DNA from: Salvia splendens
Taxonomy: Eukaryota > Streptophyta > Magnoliopsida > Lamiales > Lamiaceae
Assembly (NCBI RefSeq): GCF_004379255.2
Contig: NC_056037.1
Coordinates: 37,483,012 to 37,547,011, forward strand
Direction of reading: 5' to 3'
Length of the DNA stretch: 64,000 nt
Made by a program: the position numbers and the translations under genes. Below the pieces are notes generated by a model that did no database searches, was not told where the DNA came from, and saw only the letters and a list, made by a program, of their open reading frames with translations. Positions 62,016-64,000 of this stretch are shown here, one piece after another (within the stretch, counting starts at the first letter, position 1; every line of letters begins with the position of its first letter).

Positions 62016-64000
62016 GTATATACATATCTACACCTTATCGCTATGATGATTCTCTGTTTTCGCTGCAATTGTGAGGATACCGATTCTAACTCTGGAAATC
62101 GAAGTCGACTCAAGTTATATTTGCGATTACTGTAGCTGGTGCAAAGCCATGTCATATTACCAGTTTTCGATGTGAATTGTAGTAGTATTTTTTTGCATTC
62201 ACGAGCTAAGATTTCCATCTGTATTATCTCATTTGTGTCGGTTCTGCGTTTTCCATGATTCTGTTTGCAATTGATCTAACTGCTAATAGAAGGAAGAAGA
62301 AAATGAGGGAAGGAGATAAGAGAGTGAAGGTTAGAGTCGTTAGAGGTTGTTAAGAGCAGCTGAAAACGCTAAGAAGGCGAAGAAACTTTCGAGAAATTGT
62401 AATAGAGAGAGAGAGACTCAATAACTCCGGTGAGATCTGTGAGGTGTATCATGTTTGCATAGAGTTTTCATTTGTTGTAATCATCGTGACCGTTCCCTCT
62501 TCAATGTAGTGAGAGTTCCTCTCCCATTTCTGAACTCCTTGATATCTCATTGTTGGTAATGTAAGGAAACTAAGCTTAATAGGTCACTAATTTCCTTCAT
62601 CATTCCTTCTTTGTATGATCTACTCTTTAACTAGGACATAATCCTTCCTAAAACGATCAAAATAAATCTTAACTATGAATAAATTATTCAGTTTATGGAT
62701 CATTTGATTCTATTTCCCTTATATGGTACATAAAAATGTTCTCTTTGCTATCAATATTCAATACCACCTTCTAGAAAACATCATTTTCCTTATGTGTGAT
62801 AAGGAAACTACCATTTTGAATCATCCATGTCTGTGGGATTCCCCCAACACTAGTAACAATTGCTTTGGTGATTTCTTGGCTACATCAGACACATTCATGA
62901 TTGGAGAATGTTGGACCACAGCTACTGACCATTGTTCACCACAATAAAATTTATCTTTGATTCTCTCATATTGTTAGAACTGGACGATGTTAAATAAGTG
63001 TTGGCATTCCAACCAAGTGTCAATATTGTTAAAATTTGGCAGTTCCATGTTCTAGCCCAAGATTTGGTCAAATTGGATTAATCGTTGGTGTGAATCGTGT
63101 GATTATAGTTTGACTGACTTTGTCTTATTGACTTTCTTTGTGGCAAGTCTGCTCATTATCCTAGATCAGTTTTCCTTTACAAAAGGAAATAAGCAATCCA
63201 TCAACGCAGTCAAGCTTGTCCAATAATCCTTGCCTTTGTTGAACTTGCTTAGAATTAAATAATTGAGAAAACAGCATATACTAGATAATCATGGTAGACC
63301 AAACAGCATGCCAACGTAGAGTCAGGAATTATTCACCACTCACTAGTTTCCTCTTCAATTCACTCTGTTAAAAACAGGGTAAAGGTGCATGAAGAACCTT
63401 GAACTAGAGTTGGAGTGTGCAATGGAATTGCCATATGTGTTAAGATCTAACGGGAGAACTCATCCACAGAAAAACTAGCCTATGAGGAGAGACGGCTTAT
63501 TTGGTCTATAAACCCCATATTGTTGCTTACAACCAATGTTGGACAAGTTTCCTTGCATAATAAAGTATCTGAAGCTAATCAAATTAAGTATAAATAAATT
63601 ATTTAATCAACTGATTTGATTGATCTTTCTCTGTCGCACACCCAAAAGGGAAGATTCTTATTGCTATCAATTGTCTTTGCATGGTGAGTTCTGGAATCTG
63701 CTGTTCCCTCGTATTCTAAAGGGTAGTTTGGTAGGGTAGATAACTCCTCTATGTTGGAGTAATCTGACCAAAACGATCTAAAATGTGTGTTCTTTTCATG
63801 TTTTGTGTATTTATCTTCCCTACCAAACATGCACTAAGAGGCATGAAATGACATGACAAACATAACTCGAACACTCATTTCCTTTTAGACTTCAAATGGA
63901 GTATATGTCCATCAACAGTCTTCCCAGGATGAAGTATGCTGAGCTACCCTGTTTCGTGCTTTGATTGTCTTAATGCAGCTTCTTTTTGGCTGTTTCATTG
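62016..64000 (+). other. Presumed long intron or spacer after the Cys-rich exon
   Basis: There is no continuation exon, no transposon coding domain and no clear inverted or tandem repeats. Composition is ordinary AT-rich plant intron or intergenic DNA. Confidence 0.4.

Overview
The window is nuclear DNA of a flowering plant. Genes are rich in GT-AG introns, intergenic DNA is AT-rich, and almost every plant transposon class is present: Ty3/Gypsy and Ty1/Copia LTR elements, a LINE, Mutator-like elements, PIF/Harbinger elements and Stowaway-like MITEs. The gene products resemble eudicot families. An asterid (for example Lamiales) would fit, but I cannot prove the order from sequence alone. No rRNA, tRNA, CRISPR or bacterial-type feature was seen.

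Layout. 1-6.0 kb: a BolA-like iron-sulfur/redox gene (minus) whose first intron is inflated by an inverted-repeat DNA element, itself split by a 2.7-kb solo LTR. 7.0-8.2 kb: a Mutator-like element with a perfect 9-bp target duplication carrying a broken GH19 chitinase fragment (Pack-MULE). 11.0-13.9 kb: a TFIP11/STIP-type G-patch splicing factor (minus). 14.2-16.8 kb: 5'-truncated Copia element. 17.5-18.8 kb: LINE remnant. 19.4-27.5 kb: a 23-exon alanyl-tRNA synthetase (minus) with two candidate start codons suggesting dual targeting. 27.6-35.1 kb: a complete, apparently very young LTR retrotransposon (two 636-bp LTRs, target duplication GTTTA) inserted 145 bp upstream of the synthetase start. 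It keeps gag and a scrap of integrase on the minus strand and carries a spliced four-exon gene on the opposite strand, plus two tandem arrays. 37.5-45.1 kb: a PHD-finger protein of the AIPP2 type (plus). 45.8-48.8 kb: a small chloroplast inner-membrane protein (plus). 49.2-51.2 and 52.5-54.5 kb: two decayed PIF/Harbinger transposons on either side of a gamma-glutamylaminecyclotransferase-like gene (51.7-52.3 kb, minus). 56.5-57.6 kb: a PLATZ zinc-binding transcription factor. 59-62 kb: a cluster of MITEs. From 61.8 kb: the first exon of a small conserved cysteine-rich protein that runs off the window.

The host genes are unrelated housekeeping or regulatory genes: protein synthesis, splicing, chromatin repression, plastid membrane, Fe-S/redox. 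They do not form an operon or pathway. The most unusual content is the non-autonomous retrotransposon with its antisense spliced gene, and the nested elements that duplicated or captured host sequence. Exon limits were read by eye from splice consensus and reading-frame continuity. Summed exons give whole codon numbers for the synthetase, BolA, PLATZ, plastid-protein and antisense models.
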